In this document: one piece after another, positions 47,490 to 55,846 of the stretch | Position numbering within the stretch: position 1 is the first letter of the stretch | How the letters are laid out: each line of letters begins with the position of its first letter | Origin: a bacterium | GTDB taxonomy: Bacteria > UBP7 > UBA6624 | Direction: 5' to 3' | Length of the DNA: 58,952 bases | Assembly: GCA_002716355.1 (NCBI GenBank) | Contig: PBAU01000009.1 | Location: 1-58,952 of the forward strand | Notes under the pieces: generated by a model | Databases searched by the model: none | Told to the model about the DNA's origin: nothing | Seen by the model: the letters and a program-made list of their open reading frames with translations, nothing else | Program-made: the position numbers and the translations under genes

Positions 47490-49319
47490 TTAGATTTTTT
47501 TATTTACGTTTAGTAATGTTGTTTCGCAAAGTTCATTGCTTTCTTTAAGGAATTCATTAAGTTTTGACTCAAAAATTTTCTTGAATTTTTCATCCTTTAT
47601 TTCTTTCAGGTTTATTTTTACATTCAAGCCTGCAGATTCCGCTCCAGCTTTTGCAAGAAGTGCGCCAGAGCCGACATCGCTTGCCATTCCAGCATCCATG
47701 ATTTCTGATATTTCACAACAGATCCTTAATGCTGCAAGGCATTGTTTGACTGTTTGAAGAGGAACATCTGTTGCCTTTTTGTAACCTTCTTGCATCATCC
47801 TGCTTCTGGTTTCTTTTTCCTCTTTGGTATCTTTCGGCATTCTCATTGCTTCTATGACAGAGTCAAATGCATTTGTGTCTTCATCAACTGCTTTTAGGAG
47901 AGAATCCTTGATCATCTGTCCTGTTTCTGAAATTTTGCAAAGCTTTTCATAATCGTCATCAAACTTTGACTTTCCGACCGATAGGTTTGCAACCATTGTC
48001 CCTAGTGCTGCTCCAAGCGAACCGGCAAGAGCCGCAACAGACCCTCCTCCTGGGGCAGGGGTGTCTCTAGAAACCTCGTCGACAAAATCAAAAGTTTGCT
48101 TGTTCACAAGTTCACCATTCATCAATGGTAACCCTAACACTTTTTCCTCAATCTCAAAAGGAGAAACATCCCTTAAGCCTAAAGACTGTATTCCGTTTTC
48201 AACAATGTCTAGAGATGGTAACCCAGTTGATTTTTTCATTTTCCTCAAATAAAAAACCCCAGCTTCTTTTATTGACTGATAAGGGATAAGCCCTACGATT
48301 TCAGAGCCAGTTATCATTATCCCTCTTTTGTTGGCTTCCTTTATAGCTTCTTCATATATCAAATGCGGGGGGCTGATTTTGTAGTTTGTAAGGTTCATGC
48401 TGATTTGTGATTTTTTGTATTCGTCAATAACCCAGCCGATAGCCTTTACATGATCAAATTTTCCATCCTTAAAGACGGGGCCTGACGGTTTTTCTTTGTT
48501 TATCTGCAGGCTTTTGTACCTTTCTTCAAGGTTTTTTCCATATTTGTTTTTGTAATGTGAAGAAAGTTCTTCAAAGCTATCTGCAACATAATCGTCATTG
48601 CCGCATGGATGCCTGCCATCCTCAGGGAAGTTTACCACTTTTCCCTTGTAGTAAAAAGGTTCAGTGTTGCCTTCTCTTTTCCATCTACCTCTTTCCCTTA
48701 GCTCGTAAGCAATATCATTGGCATATTTCCTATCTGTTGTATTAAGGTTTATATTCCATGCAATTAGAAATTCCCTGGCTCCAACAGCTGTCGCGCCTGA
48801 TTTTTCATTAAAGGAAAAAGGACCATAGTCTGGCTTCCATTGTGGGTTTGAAACTCTATCTTTAAGCCCTTCGTATTCACCTTGTCTGACATTGGCTAGA
48901 TTAGACCTTTCTTTTGATTTGGCAGCTTCCTCATAAAGGTAAACTGGTATTTTCAATTCCTCACCAATCCTTTTTCCAACCTCATTTGCAATAAGAATAC
49001 AATCCTCCATTGATATGTTGTCAACAGGGACAAAAGGACAAACATCAGTTGTTCCCATTCGCGGATGTGCGCCTGAATGTTTTCTCATATCTATAATCTC
49101 ACTGGCTTTTTTTACCGAAAGAAAGGCTGCTTCTTTAACAGCTTCAGGATTGCCTACAAATGTAACAACTGTTCTGTTTGTATCAGAACCCATGTCAACA
49201 TCTTTAACTTCAACACCAGTTACTGACTTTATGACTGAAATGATCTGATTTATCTTTTCCTCGCTTCTTCCTTCTGAAAAATTAGGAACACATTCAACAA
49301 GCCCTAAGTTGCTAGGCAT
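47490..49319 (-). CDS. ftcD: Bifunctional glutamate formiminotransferase/formiminotetrahydrofolate cyclodeaminase
   Basis: This 609-residue fusion transfers a formimino group to tetrahydrofolate and then deaminates it. The formiminotransferase part has LVECVPNFSEGRSEEKI at the start and SGAHPRMGTTDVCPFVPV near 83; the cyclodeaminase part has DTPAPGGGSVAALAGSLGAA near 425. The linker is longer than in the 541-residue mammalian enzyme. It is usually part of histidine breakdown, but no hut genes are seen here. Citrate synthase lies 6 nt upstream. Confidence 0.93.
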   Translation of the reverse strand: MPSNLGLVECVPNFSEGRSEEKINQIISVIKSVTGVEVKDVDMGSDTNRTVVTFVGNPEAVKEAAFLSVKKASEIIDMRKHSGAHPRMGTTDVCPFVPVDNISMEDCILIANEVGKRIGEELKIPVYLYEEAAKSKERSNLANVRQGEYEGLKDRVSNPQWKPDYGPFSFNEKSGATAVGAREFLIAWNINLNTTDRKYANDIAYELRERGRWKREGNTEPFYYKGKVVNFPEDGRHPCGNDDYVADSFEELSSHYKNKYGKNLEERYKSLQINKEKPSGPVFKDGKFDHVKAIGWVIDEYKKSQISMNLTNYKISPPHLIYEEAIKEANKRGIMITGSEIVGLIPYQSIKEAGVFYLRKMKKSTGLPSLDIVENGIQSLGLRDVSPFEIEEKVLGLPLMNGELVNKQTFDFVDEVSRDTPAPGGGSVAALAGSLGAALGTMVANLSVGKSKFDDDYEKLCKISETGQMIKDSLLKAVDEDTNAFDSVIEAMRMPKDTKEEKETRSRMMQEGYKKATDVPLQTVKQCLAALRICCEISEIMDAGMASDVGSGALLAKAGAESAGLNVKINLKEIKDEKFKKIFESKLNEFLKESNELCETTLLNVNKKI

Positions 49320-49325
49320 TTTGCT

Positions 49326-50426
49326 TTAAGTTGAAAGACCTTCAGGGCCTTTGTAAACTGATTTTGGCCTCATTATTCTGTTGTCTTCTTTTTGCTCCAG
49401 GACATGTGCGCACCAACCAGCTATTCTTGCCATTGCAAAAACCGGAGTATATAAATCAGACTCTATTCCCATTGAGTAATAGAGGCTTGCTGAATAAAAA
49501 TCAACATTTGCTTCAAGCCCTTTCCTTTCTTTCAGCATGGCTCTCATTTTGTCACTCATTCGTAGCCATTTTTCATCAGCACCCTGTCCAGTCATGCTTT
49601 CGAGCATATCTCTTAAAACTATTGCTCGTGGATCCAAAACTTTATAAACCCTGTGGCCAAAACCCATGATTCTTTCTTTCCTGGCAAAACAATCTTCAAC
49701 AAATTTTTCTACATTTTCCTCTTCACCTATCGAGAGAAGCATGTTCATTACGCGTGTATTTGCGCCACCATGCCAAGGGCCTTTAAGACTGCCTATTGCT
49801 GATGTAATGGCAGAATGCATATCAGACATTGATGATGTTGTTGCTCTTGCGGTAAATGTGCTTGCATTAAAACCATGATCTGCGTGAAGGGTCAAACAGG
49901 CGTCAAAAACTCTAACCATAGCTTGATTTGGATCTTCGTTTCTTATTGACCTCATGAAATGACTGGATGTATCATCTTCGAGATTGTTTACAGAAATATC
50001 CCTGCCATTTCTAATATCATTGAAGGCAGAGACTATAGCTGTAACTTGACCTATGAGCCTAAGTGCTTTTCTTCTATTTGCTTCAGGGGAATCATCTTCA
50101 GATTCAGGATCAAGTGCTCCAAGCATGCTAACTGCAGTCCTTAATGCTGCCATAGGGTCTGCCTCTATGCATGAATGAAGAGCAGAAATGACTTGAGATG
50201 GAAGGACCCTTGATACAGCTAATTGAGCCCTCATCGCCTCCCTTTCTGATTCTGTAGGTAATTTTCTATTTAAAAGTAAGCAAACAACATCTTCAAATGT
50301 TTTGTTTTTGGCTAAGTCTCCAACCTGATAGCCACAATAAACCAATTCACCTTTAAGGCCATCAACTCTAGATAAAGTTGTGTTGGTTACAAGTATGCCA
50401 TCTAATCCTGGATTTATTTCATTCAT
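49326..50426 (-). CDS. gltA: Citrate synthase
   Basis: A type I short citrate synthase (366 residues). Active-site His are in LTLHADHGFNAST near residue 182 and GFGHRVYK near 255; the Asp is in NVDFYSASLYYSMG near 307. RIAGWCAHVLEQ lies near the end. It could act as a 2-methylcitrate synthase, which the sequence does not exclude. The promoter region is shared with the L-2-hydroxyglutarate oxidase gene. Confidence 0.92.
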   Translation of the reverse strand: MNEINPGLDGILVTNTTLSRVDGLKGELVYCGYQVGDLAKNKTFEDVVCLLLNRKLPTESEREAMRAQLAVSRVLPSQVISALHSCIEADPMAALRTAVSMLGALDPESEDDSPEANRRKALRLIGQVTAIVSAFNDIRNGRDISVNNLEDDTSSHFMRSIRNEDPNQAMVRVFDACLTLHADHGFNASTFTARATTSSMSDMHSAITSAIGSLKGPWHGGANTRVMNMLLSIGEEENVEKFVEDCFARKERIMGFGHRVYKVLDPRAIVLRDMLESMTGQGADEKWLRMSDKMRAMLKERKGLEANVDFYSASLYYSMGIESDLYTPVFAMARIAGWCAHVLEQKEDNRIMRPKSVYKGPEGLST

Positions 50427-50435
50427 AAGCTAGCT

Positions 50436-50453
50436 AATTCTAAATCTAGAATT
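50436..50453. promoter_or_regulatory. Inverted repeat between gltA and the hydroxyglutarate oxidase gene
   Basis: AATTCTA (50436-50442) and TAGAATT (50447-50453) are perfect complements around AATC. The left arm contains the gltA TAGAAT -10 box on the minus strand (10 nt from its ATG) and the right arm touches the other gene's ATG. The symmetry means each gene faces a TAGAAT. One regulator could control both. Confidence 0.4.
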
Positions 50454-51632
50454 ATGAAAATGGAATATGACATAGTTGTGATAGGCGGTGGAATACTTGG
50501 CCTTTCGGTTGCAAAAGAAATAATAGACAAAAAACCCGAGGTTAAATTGCTGGTTCTGGAGAAAGAAAACACCCTTGCTTCTCATCAGACTGGTAGGAAT
50601 AGTGGCGTTATCCATTCTGGAATTTATTATGAGCCTGATTCAAAAAAGTCTGAATATTGCATCAAAGGTGGTCAGAAGATAAAGAATTACTGTAAGAAAA
50701 ATGGGATCCCTTTGAAGAAGGTTGGAAAAATGATCATGGCAACAGGACAGAAAGATATCGATGTTTTGTACTTTTTGAAAAAAAGAGCTGAATATCTTGG
50801 CCTAAATCATTCTTTGCTTAATTCAGCTAAGTCAAAAGAGGTGGAACCACATGCTCACTGCATTGAGTCAATTTTTTTCCCAGATGTATGCATAACTGAT
50901 TATGCTGCTATTTGTCAATGTGTAAAGAAGGAATTAGAGCAAAAAGGAGTTGATGTTTTGTTTTCTTCAAAAGTGGATAGTGTGCAATGTGATATTGCAA
51001 ATTCATACATTCAGGTAAGAGGAAAAACTTATGTTTCAAAAAATGTTATCAACTGTACAGGCGTTCATGCGGATTCCTTTTTAAGGCAAGATTATAGAAA
51101 AGATGTAAGAATAATACCTTTCAAGGGGGTTTATTGGAAAGCTTCAGCACCTAAGATATCAACAAATCTTTACCCTGTTCCAAATTTAAAGTTGCCTTTT
51201 TTGGGTGTTCACTTTACACCAACTATCAATAATGAGGTACTTATAGGTCCGAATGCTTTTTTATCTTTCGACAAAGAGGGATATGGCAATTGTGATTTTG
51301 ACATAAAGGACACGTATGATATTTTTTCTTTTTCTGGTTTTTGGAATTTTTTTCAGAAAAATTTCAATGCATGCATTAATGAGTTAAAAAACTCTTCAAG
51401 AAAATCTACATGGAAATCAGCAAGATTAATGTGTCCTTCATTAGCATTTGATGCAATCAGGTATCATTCTTCTGGAATAAGGGCTCAAGCTATGACCAAA
51501 GACGGAAAGCTTTGTGATGACTTTGTCTTCTTTAGTCAAGGTAATGTGTTGAATGTAATCAACGCTCCAAGCCCTGCTGCAACATCTTCATTTGAAATTG
51601 CAAAACATATAGTTGGTAAAATAGATTTATGA
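50454..51632 (+). CDS. lhgO: L-2-hydroxyglutarate oxidase
   Basis: An FAD-dependent oxidoreductase that oxidises L-2-hydroxyglutarate to 2-oxoglutarate, a repair function. The FAD-binding motif YDIVVIGGGILGLSVAKEI is at the N-terminus. It is followed by HQTGRNSGVIHSGIYYEPDS, diagnostic for LhgO, and by IRAQAMTKDGKLCDDFVF and the C-terminal NAPSPAATSSFEIAKHI. At 392 residues it fits the family. The phosphoesterase overlaps its stop. Confidence 0.92.
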   Translation: MKMEYDIVVIGGGILGLSVAKEIIDKKPEVKLLVLEKENTLASHQTGRNSGVIHSGIYYEPDSKKSEYCIKGGQKIKNYCKKNGIPLKKVGKMIMATGQKDIDVLYFLKKRAEYLGLNHSLLNSAKSKEVEPHAHCIESIFFPDVCITDYAAICQCVKKELEQKGVDVLFSSKVDSVQCDIANSYIQVRGKTYVSKNVINCTGVHADSFLRQDYRKDVRIIPFKGVYWKASAPKISTNLYPVPNLKLPFLGVHFTPTINNEVLIGPNAFLSFDKEGYGNCDFDIKDTYDIFSFSGFWNFFQKNFNACINELKNSSRKSTWKSARLMCPSLAFDAIRYHSSGIRAQAMTKDGKLCDDFVFFSQGNVLNVINAPSPAATSSFEIAKHIVGKIDL

Positions 51633-52222
51633 GATTGTTGGTTTTTAGTGATGTTCATGTTGATTTGAATGCAGCTAAAAGGCTTGTAGAGCTTTCATCT
51701 TCTGTAGATATTGTCCTAGGTGCAGGCGATTTTTCATCAAACCATCAAGGGTTAGAAAAAACAATAAATGTATTATCGGGAATTAAAAAGCCTTTGCTTA
51801 TGGTTCCTGGTAACAACGAATCTTTTCATGAGTTGTCACGAGTTTCTTCTCAGTTTGAAAATATGCAAGTGTTGCATGGCACAGGACTTTCGTTAAATGG
51901 ATTTGATTTTTGGGGCTTGGGTGCTGGAGTTCCCGAGACTCCATGGGACTGGTCTTTTGATCTAAGTGAACATGAAGCGTTCTTGATGTTGGAGGGTTGT
52001 CCAGAAAAATCAATTTTGATAACCCATAGCCCACCTAAAGGGCATGTTGATAAAGCAGGCGGGAGCAATTTTGGAAGTGAATCAATTCTTGAATGTGTTA
52101 AAAAGAAAAAACCTTTATGGGTTTTTTGTGGACACATTCATGAGTGCTGGGAAAAAGAATCTTTTTTAGGTGGTACTAAAATTTTAAATTGTGGTCCTAA
52201 TGGGCGGGTTATAGAGATATGA
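51629..52222 (+). CDS. Calcineurin-like metallophosphoesterase
   Basis: A small metal phosphoesterase with LVFSDVHVDLNAA near the N-terminus (DxH), GAGDFS (GD), VPGNNES (GNx[ED]), LITHSPPKGHVD and FCGHIHEC (GHxH) towards the end, all in order. At 197 residues it is a minimal domain. Substrate unknown. ATGA links it to the preceding gene and its stop overlaps the sulfatase start. Confidence 0.9.
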   Translation: MRLLVFSDVHVDLNAAKRLVELSSSVDIVLGAGDFSSNHQGLEKTINVLSGIKKPLLMVPGNNESFHELSRVSSQFENMQVLHGTGLSLNGFDFWGLGAGVPETPWDWSFDLSEHEAFLMLEGCPEKSILITHSPPKGHVDKAGGSNFGSESILECVKKKKPLWVFCGHIHECWEKESFLGGTKILNCGPNGRVIEI

Positions 52223-53586
52223 TTTTTTTGCTTTTTTATTTGTTGAATCCGATTACAGATTTTCTAGAAAAGCAAGAAAATCAACCCAATATTGTATTTA
52301 TTATGGCTGATGATTTAGGGTTTGGGCACCTTGGATCTTACGGTCAAAAAAAGATAAAAACTCCAAATTTGGATATTTTGGCTAGTCAAGGATTAAGGTT
52401 TACACAGTTTTATTCTGGCTCAACAGTTTGTGGTCCGGCTAGAAGCACTTTGATGACTGGTTATCATACTGGTCATACATCTGTCAGGGGCAATACTGGA
52501 GGTATACCTCTGCTCGATGAAGATGTTACTATTGCTGAAATATTGAAATCCAAAGGTTATAAAACCGGAATGTTTGGCAAGTGGGGTTTAGGTGATTTTG
52601 GAACAAGTGGCACTCCGGATAAGCAAGGTTTTGATGAGTATTTTGGATACTTGCATCAGGTGCATGCTCATTTTTATTATTCTGAATACCTTTGGGACAA
52701 TGGAGAAAAGATGTTTTTAGATGGCAATCAAGATGGAAATAGAAACCAGTACACACATGACTTAATAACAGACAAGGCTCTTCAGTTTATTTCAGAAAGT
52801 TCAAAAAAACCATTTTTTCTATATGTTGGATACACAATTCCTCATACAGAATTGCTTGTGCCTGAAGATTCTTTAAATGAATATTTAGGAGATTGGGATG
52901 AGCCTAATCCTTATGTTGGTCATCATTATGCTAGCCAACCTTATCCAAGATCTGCATTTGCTGGAATGGTTTCAAGAATGGATAGAGACGTGGGGAGAAT
53001 TATGGATCTTCTTGATGAATTAAATTTAAGTAATGAGACAATCATCTTTTTTACAAGTGACAATGGAGGTCAAGGGTTTGATGGACCCGATTTAGAGTTT
53101 TTTGATGGAAATGGTGGTTTAAGGGGTGGTAAACAAGATATGTACGAAGGAGGAATCAGGGTTCCCCTTATTGTAAGGTGGCCAGGAGTTATCAAAGAAG
53201 GATCTAAAAGCGATCACATTTGGGCTTTTTGGGACATCCTGCCAACAGTTGGGGATATCGTTGGAGCCTCTTGGTCTAATGAGATTGATGGTCTTTCTAT
53301 GTATCCAGCATTATTAGGGGCAGCAGCACCAAAGCACGAGTATCTTTATTGGGAGTATGGCGGAGAGGGACATCTTAAACAGGCTGTAAGGATGGATGAT
53401 TGGAAATATGTAAAGCATAGAGATGGAACAAGTGAGCTTTATAACCTTAAAAATGATTTTTCCGAAAGTGATGATCTCTCAAAATTTTATCCTGAAATTA
53501 TCATAATTATGGAAAATATATTAACCTCAGCAAGAACCCCTAGAAGGAAATATGATCGGAAAGATATGACATTTGACTATAAATGA
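52219..53586 (+). CDS. Type I sulfatase
   Basis: A formylglycine-dependent sulfatase. NIVFIMADDLGFGHLGSYG gives the metal Asp pair, STVCGPARSTLMTG near residue 71 contains the Cys converted to formylglycine (CxPAR variant of CxPSR), and FFTSDNGGQ is the second metal motif. The first 15 residues are hydrophobic, so export is likely. Such enzymes desulfate sulfated polysaccharides; the target here is unknown. No FGE maturation gene is seen in the window. Confidence 0.9.
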   Translation: MIFLLFYLLNPITDFLEKQENQPNIVFIMADDLGFGHLGSYGQKKIKTPNLDILASQGLRFTQFYSGSTVCGPARSTLMTGYHTGHTSVRGNTGGIPLLDEDVTIAEILKSKGYKTGMFGKWGLGDFGTSGTPDKQGFDEYFGYLHQVHAHFYYSEYLWDNGEKMFLDGNQDGNRNQYTHDLITDKALQFISESSKKPFFLYVGYTIPHTELLVPEDSLNEYLGDWDEPNPYVGHHYASQPYPRSAFAGMVSRMDRDVGRIMDLLDELNLSNETIIFFTSDNGGQGFDGPDLEFFDGNGGLRGGKQDMYEGGIRVPLIVRWPGVIKEGSKSDHIWAFWDILPTVGDIVGASWSNEIDGLSMYPALLGAAAPKHEYLYWEYGGEGHLKQAVRMDDWKYVKHRDGTSELYNLKNDFSESDDLSKFYPEIIIIMENILTSARTPRRKYDRKDMTFDYK

Positions 53587-53601
53587 TAATAGAATCATAT
53601 T
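53573..53601 (+). promoter_or_regulatory. Possible tRNA-Asn promoter
   Basis: TTGACT (53573-53578) and CATATT (53596-53601) are spaced 17 nt. The predicted start falls at the first base of the tRNA. The -35 hexamer is good and the -10 weak. Confidence 0.3.
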
Positions 53602-53607
53602 CCGCGT

Positions 53608-53679
53608 TCCTCGGTAGCTCAGTGGTAGAGCGGATGGCTGTTAACCATTAGGTCGGGGGTTCAAATCCCTCCCGAGGAG
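53608..53679 (+). tRNA. tRNA-Asn (anticodon GTT)
   Basis: The cloverleaf is clear: acceptor TCCTCGG with CCGAGGA, D arm TAGCTCAGTGGTAGAGC, anticodon stem GATGG/CCATT with loop CTGTTAA (anticodon GTT at 53640-53642), and a T arm around GTTCAAATC. The discriminator is G79. The CCA end is not encoded, so it must be added enzymatically. It lies between the sulfatase stop and the convergent PhoX gene. Confidence 0.96.
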
Positions 53680-53681
53680 CG

Positions 53682-53703
53682 CTGGGTCTTTACCAAGGTC
53701 CAG
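53682..53703. other. Hairpin overlapping the PhoX stop after tRNA-Asn
   Basis: CTGGGTCTT and AAGGTCCAG form a 9-bp stem (with two G-U pairs) around TACC. There is no U-run on either side, so it is not a convincing intrinsic terminator; it may help separate the convergent transcripts. Confidence 0.3.
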
Positions 53704-55069
53704 TTATAGCTATTGTTTTTCCTGTCCATTGGGCATTTACAAAAAGTGTTGTTCCGTCATCCGAGAAACAGCTACCAGCAAGTTCTGTATCTTCGTTAAG
53801 ATCTCCAATTTTATATATTTCGCCTTTTTTGTTTATTCCGATTATTGAAGAATCTCCTCCAGCATCCTCACAACAGATCACATGTCCTTTTGGTGATATT
53901 GTTATATTGTCAGCATGTTGCAGTAATTCTTTGCTTGATGATTCAACAAACAGTTCCAATTTACCGTGCTCAAATTTTTCTTCAGGGGTTCCTTCATACC
54001 TGCTTGGTTTGTATTTAAAAATTTGACCTAATTGTTTTCTTCCCCCTTGTGTACATGCAAAATAAATCTCATTATTTCCGTACCACATACCTTCTGATCT
54101 TGCAAATATAGCAGCTCCTTTTTCATGCATTTCATATCTCATTTTGTCTTCATGGTTTTCTGGATTTTCAACATTTATCCAATAGGTTTCAATTTTTGTA
54201 TTTTTGGGTATTGTATTTTTTGAATCTTTCCAATTTCTAGTATCGCTAATTCCTTTTTCTTTTATACATAAAGCTTGTAGCTTGCCACTGCTGAAATCTC
54301 CTTTTTTTTCAGGTATAAATCTATATATAAGGCCTTCAGGCCTATCTTCTGTTTGGTACACTATTCCTGTTTTTGGATCAACCGCTATAGCTTCATGTCT
54401 AAATCTACCCATAGCTTTTAACGGTTTAGGTATTGTTATTTGCATTTTTTTTGATGCAGGGACTTCAAAATTGTATCCATGATTTTTTTTCAAGCCTTCT
54501 TTGTCTTCATCATGTAGAGAGTAGCCTTTTTTTACTGTTACTTCCTCACATGTAATCCATGTGTTCCAGGGCGTTATACCTCCAGCACAATTTCGAAGTG
54601 TGCCTATTAGGCTTAAGGATTCTTGCAGTACTTTTTGTTTTTTAGTGTCGTAGATGATTGTTGAGGTGCCTCCAGTGCAAGGCATTCCTTTGATGCCTTG
54701 ATCATAAAGTTTATTGGGATTGATTTTTGAATAAAGCGAATTTGTTTGTCCAAAAGGGCTTCTTGAAAAATCAGTAGGCAGATTTTCATGATTCCTGATT
54801 ATTATGCTAATTCCATTTCCTCCAGAAAAAACACCCATTCCATCCATTGCCCCTGGAACTAGGAATCCATCATTCATAACTTTTCCAACTTCAGAAATGA
54901 CCCTGTATGAGAAACCTTCGGGAAGATCAAGAATTCCCAAAGGGTCCTTTTTTAAAGCTCCATATATGGATGTTTTTTGTTTATTGAGATTTATGAAATG
55001 TTTTAATCCTGTCATTCCCGCAGAGATCACAAGCCCTGCTTTGATAAAATTTCTTCTAGTTAAATTCAT
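53690..55069 (-). CDS. PhoX-type (DUF839) phosphatase-like protein with Tat signal
   Basis: A twin-arginine signal (NLTRRNFIKAGLVISAG) leads a secreted beta-propeller of the PhoX/DUF839 family: GGNGISIIIRNHENLP, CTGGTSTIIYD, CAGGITPWNTWITCEE, GRFRHEAIAVDPKTG and TEDRP. PhoX enzymes are calcium/iron alkaline phosphatases. Whether this one is a phosphatase is a family inference. The gene runs convergent to the tRNA. Confidence 0.85.
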   Translation of the reverse strand: MNLTRRNFIKAGLVISAGMTGLKHFINLNKQKTSIYGALKKDPLGILDLPEGFSYRVISEVGKVMNDGFLVPGAMDGMGVFSGGNGISIIIRNHENLPTDFSRSPFGQTNSLYSKINPNKLYDQGIKGMPCTGGTSTIIYDTKKQKVLQESLSLIGTLRNCAGGITPWNTWITCEEVTVKKGYSLHDEDKEGLKKNHGYNFEVPASKKMQITIPKPLKAMGRFRHEAIAVDPKTGIVYQTEDRPEGLIYRFIPEKKGDFSSGKLQALCIKEKGISDTRNWKDSKNTIPKNTKIETYWINVENPENHEDKMRYEMHEKGAAIFARSEGMWYGNNEIYFACTQGGRKQLGQIFKYKPSRYEGTPEEKFEHGKLELFVESSSKELLQHADNITISPKGHVICCEDAGGDSSIIGINKKGEIYKIGDLNEDTELAGSCFSDDGTTLFVNAQWTGKTIAITGPW

Positions 55070-55085
55070 ATTTTAAAAATTAAAT

Positions 55086-55091
55086 TATGAT
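55086..55091 (+). promoter_or_regulatory. -10 box for leaderless metallopeptidase gene
   Basis: TATGAT ends 6 nt before the ATG at 55098; no ribosome-binding site. Confidence 0.4.
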
Positions 55092-55097
55092 TCCTTT

Positions 55098-55823
55098 ATG
55101 ACGTTAAAATCATGCCTTTTAATCATATATTTTTTATTTACAAATAGTGTTTTTGAAGCTCAATCGATTGAAAGCAAAAAATTTATAAAAACTGAAGATT
55201 ATTTAATTGTTCAAATTGAAGATAGGAAGATTTATATTCATCCGGAAATTAAGAATAGTGCAATAAAAAAAGATTTAATGGATTTGCTAAAAGTTAAATT
55301 GTTTGATGTAAAAAGAGTTTTACCTGAGGTTTCTTATGAAAAAATTAAAGATGTTTCAATATGGGTTGATAATGGTGATTTTGGATGTCCAGGTGCATGC
55401 TATCACCCATCAAAGATTTGGCTTGCTGAGAATGGCTTAAATCCAGACAAAGAAAAGTCGATTCAGATAGGTAGCCCTGAGATTTTTTTGGAATGGACAA
55501 AACAACAACCTTTTATGATTTTGCATGAATTGGCTCATGCTTACCATCATCAGTTTTTGGGATATTGGAATGAGGATGTAAATAAAGCTTATGAAAGAGC
55601 TTTGGAATCAGGATCTTACGAAGAGGTTCTTCATTGGAATGGTGATACTGTGAGGCATTACGGTTTAAACAACAGTCAAGAATATTTTGCAGAATCAACA
55701 GAGGCTTATTTTGGTGTTAATGATTTTTATCCCTTCGTTCGTGGAGAATTGAAAGTTCATGATTATGAGATGTACACACTTATTAATGATCTTTGGAATC
55801 CAATTGATAATGAATCGGAATGA
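55098..55823 (+). CDS. Secreted zinc metallopeptidase (HExxH)
   Basis: A short hydrophobic signal (CLLIIYFLFTNSVFEAQ) precedes a metallopeptidase-like protein. The zinc motif HELAHAYHH lies at about residues 142-150 and a downstream EYFAESTEAYFG near 195 supplies the third ligand Glu, the gluzincin pattern. NGDFGCPGACYHPSKIWL holds two Cys that could form a disulfide. Family relatives occur in Bacteroidota and Planctomycetes. The substrate is not known. Confidence 0.8.
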   Translation: MTLKSCLLIIYFLFTNSVFEAQSIESKKFIKTEDYLIVQIEDRKIYIHPEIKNSAIKKDLMDLLKVKLFDVKRVLPEVSYEKIKDVSIWVDNGDFGCPGACYHPSKIWLAENGLNPDKEKSIQIGSPEIFLEWTKQQPFMILHELAHAYHHQFLGYWNEDVNKAYERALESGSYEEVLHWNGDTVRHYGLNNSQEYFAESTEAYFGVNDFYPFVRGELKVHDYEMYTLINDLWNPIDNESE

Positions 55824-55832
55824 TTTTTTTAT

Positions 55833-55838
55833 TACAAT
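55833..55838 (+). promoter_or_regulatory. -10 box for leaderless tldD
   Basis: TACAAT ends 8 nt before the ATG at 55847; no ribosome-binding site. Confidence 0.5.
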
Positions 55839-55846
55839 CTTGAAAT

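Noticed and set aside
53600-53720. tRNA-Asn as an integration site
   Set aside because: No second copy of the tRNA 3' end and no integrase or phage gene is found nearby.
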